Assembly (NCBI GenBank): GCA_030747475.1
Contig: JASLKO010000202.1
Coordinates: forward strand, 1 to 6,809
Source of the DNA: Candidatus Thalassarchaeaceae archaeon
Lineage (GTDB): Archaea; Thermoplasmatota; Poseidoniia; Poseidoniales; Thalassarchaeaceae
Length of the DNA: 6,809 nucleotides
Direction of reading: 5' to 3'
Part shown: positions 5,825-6,809 of the stretch, piece after piece
How the letters are laid out: every line of letters starts with the position of its first letter
How positions within the stretch are numbered: the stretch's first letter is position 1
Position numbers and translations under genes: made by a program
Notes under the pieces: generated by a model
The model's database searches: none
Told to the model about the DNA's origin: nothing
The model's input: the letters and a program-made list of their open reading frames with translations, nothing else

Positions 5825-6809
5825 TCCGAGATGTTGTGTCCCCTGATGACAATGTGTCAGATGCGGCGCCAAATGGCGTTGACGATGTACTCGCTGAAAC
5901 GGTGGAGAAGGTCGAACAATTGGTGCTCCCACATGACCGACGGCACAAGTTAATCTCGAGTGATGGGCCAACAGAATGGCTCATTGAAAGTGCCCGCAGA
6001 TGGGTGTCTGCTATGCTGGCAGATGAAGGGGTGCATGGGGTGATAGAAGCTCGAAGTCGAAGAACAAAGGCTGAGATTCGTTCTAGGGGCGACGGGGTAT
6101 TGTCTGGAGTTTATGTTGCTGACATTCTACTTCGTGAGTGGATGCCTGGTGCAAGATTTACTTGGACATCCGGGGAAGGGTCGAATATTAATGCTGGAGA
6201 TTGTGTTTTGACAATAGAAGGTTGTCGACACCAAATTCTGTTGTGTGAGAGAATAATTCTCAATATCCTTGGGCGTTTAAGTGGCATCGCAACCAATACT
6301 GCACATTGGGTTTCAAAATCTCAAATTCCTCTTGCTGCGACCCGAAAAACGGGGTGGGGCGCCTTGGACAAAGCCGCGGTCGCGATGGGTGGTGGTCTGA
6401 CACATCGAATTCACAGGGCTGATGCTCTAATGTTGAAGGAAAACGATTTGGCTTCAACGGCAGAAGATGGAGATGTTGGACCGACTCGTGTTCGCAAAGT
6501 TTTGCGCGATATTCCATTAGATTCCATTGGGGCTTTTGTCACGGTGGAAGTTCGTTCACTTGATGAAGCGTTGGCAGCAGCTGAGTCGTGGGGTGAGAGG
6601 ATGCTTGAAGAAAATGGAAAAAATAGATTAAACATCATGTTGGACAATATGGGTCCTGAATTGAGTCGAGATGCGGTTCTTGACATCAAAACTCGTGGAT
6701 TTAGAGAATATGTGACCATTGAAGCAAGTGGCAATATTACATTTGAAAACTTGGAAGCATGGCAAGGATCGAAGGTCGATGTAATCTCAACTTCTGGGCT
6801 ACACAGGGC
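5806..6809 (+). CDS. nadC: Nicotinate-nucleotide pyrophosphorylase (quinolinate phosphoribosyltransferase), 3' end cut off
   Basis: NadC converts quinolinate and PRPP to nicotinate mononucleotide, CO2 and pyrophosphate in de novo NAD synthesis. The 334 visible residues contain the family landmarks: GDGVLSGVYVAD (95-106), CERIILNILGRLSGIAT (147-163), TRKT (179-182), GGGLTHRIHRADALMLKEN (195-213), VEVRSLDEA (248-256), IMLDNM (277-282) and IEASGNITFENL (305-316). The likely ligand residues R180, K181, H200, R201, K211, E248 and D280 are all present. Departures from the usual form are AATRKT for DTRKT, KEND for KENH, and STSGLHRG where SxGALTHS is common. The end lies beyond the window. The start is uncertain: no ATG falls in frame between the TGA at 5785 and codon 6013, which lies inside the conserved domain. 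GTG codons at 5806, 5836, 5902 and 5923 are candidates; 5806 gives an acidic extension of about 55 residues. Confidence 0.9.
   Translation, partial: MKTPLRVRDVVSPDDNVSDAAPNGVDDVLAETVEKVEQLVLPHDRRHKLISSDGPTEWLIESARRWVSAMLADEGVHGVIEARSRRTKAEIRSRGDGVLSGVYVADILLREWMPGARFTWTSGEGSNINAGDCVLTIEGCRHQILLCERIILNILGRLSGIATNTAHWVSKSQIPLAATRKTGWGALDKAAVAMGGGLTHRIHRADALMLKENDLASTAEDGDVGPTRVRKVLRDIPLDSIGAFVTVEVRSLDEALAAAESWGERMLEENGKNRLNIMLDNMGPELSRDAVLDIKTRGFREYVTIEASGNITFENLEAWQGSKVDVISTSGLHR

Noticed and set aside
5736..5984. 82-codon minus-strand frame opposite the nadC 5' end
   Set aside because: It is antisense to nadC and rich in Ser, Thr and Arg in a manner typical of a shadow frame; no family pattern is seen.
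6411..6734. 107-codon minus-strand frame
   Set aside because: It is fully antisense to conserved NadC motifs, including KEND and IMLDNM.

Overview
The window looks like compact chromosomal DNA from an archaeon, most likely an uncultured marine euryarchaeon of the Poseidoniales (Marine Group II) type. This rests on inference: a Pcc1-type KEOPS subunit (an archaeal/eukaryotic family) sits among bacterial-looking metabolic genes (MutY, NadC, a GST-fold protein, a DUF2071 protein), most starts lack a clear Shine-Dalgarno sequence, and gaps are short. No rRNA, tRNA, mobile element, CRISPR array or long repeat was found.

Layout from left to right: the 3' part of a CocE/X-Pro dipeptidyl-peptidase family hydrolase (+); a DUF2071/YqjF-like protein (-) whose stop overlaps the hydrolase stop; a GST-fold protein resembling the soluble core of prostaglandin E synthase 2 (+), divergent from DUF2071 across 88 bases; a 215-base gap with no gene; a three-helix membrane protein with one beta-sandwich-like domain (-), starting at a TTG that overlaps the mutY stop; mutY, adenine DNA glycosylase (-); pcc1 (+), divergent from mutY across 75 bases that hold two inverted repeats; a short FAD-dependent, amine-oxidase-like oxidoreductase (-) whose 3' end overlaps pcc1; and nadC, quinolinate phosphoribosyltransferase (+), running off the right edge.

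Strand changes at six of the seven gene junctions, so most genes are probably transcribed singly or from shared divergent control regions. Only mutY and the membrane protein gene look like an operon. The proteins cover unrelated household jobs (peptide or ester hydrolysis, thiol chemistry, oxidised-guanine repair, tRNA t6A modification, NAD synthesis), and nothing suggests one joint pathway. I found no clear new multi-gene system. The signals most worth a second look are the 5' end of nadC (a strong Shine-Dalgarno and ATG opening a nine-codon in-frame minicistron, followed by a bulged GC-rich hairpin), the paired inverted repeats at the mutY start, and the PTGES2-like protein.
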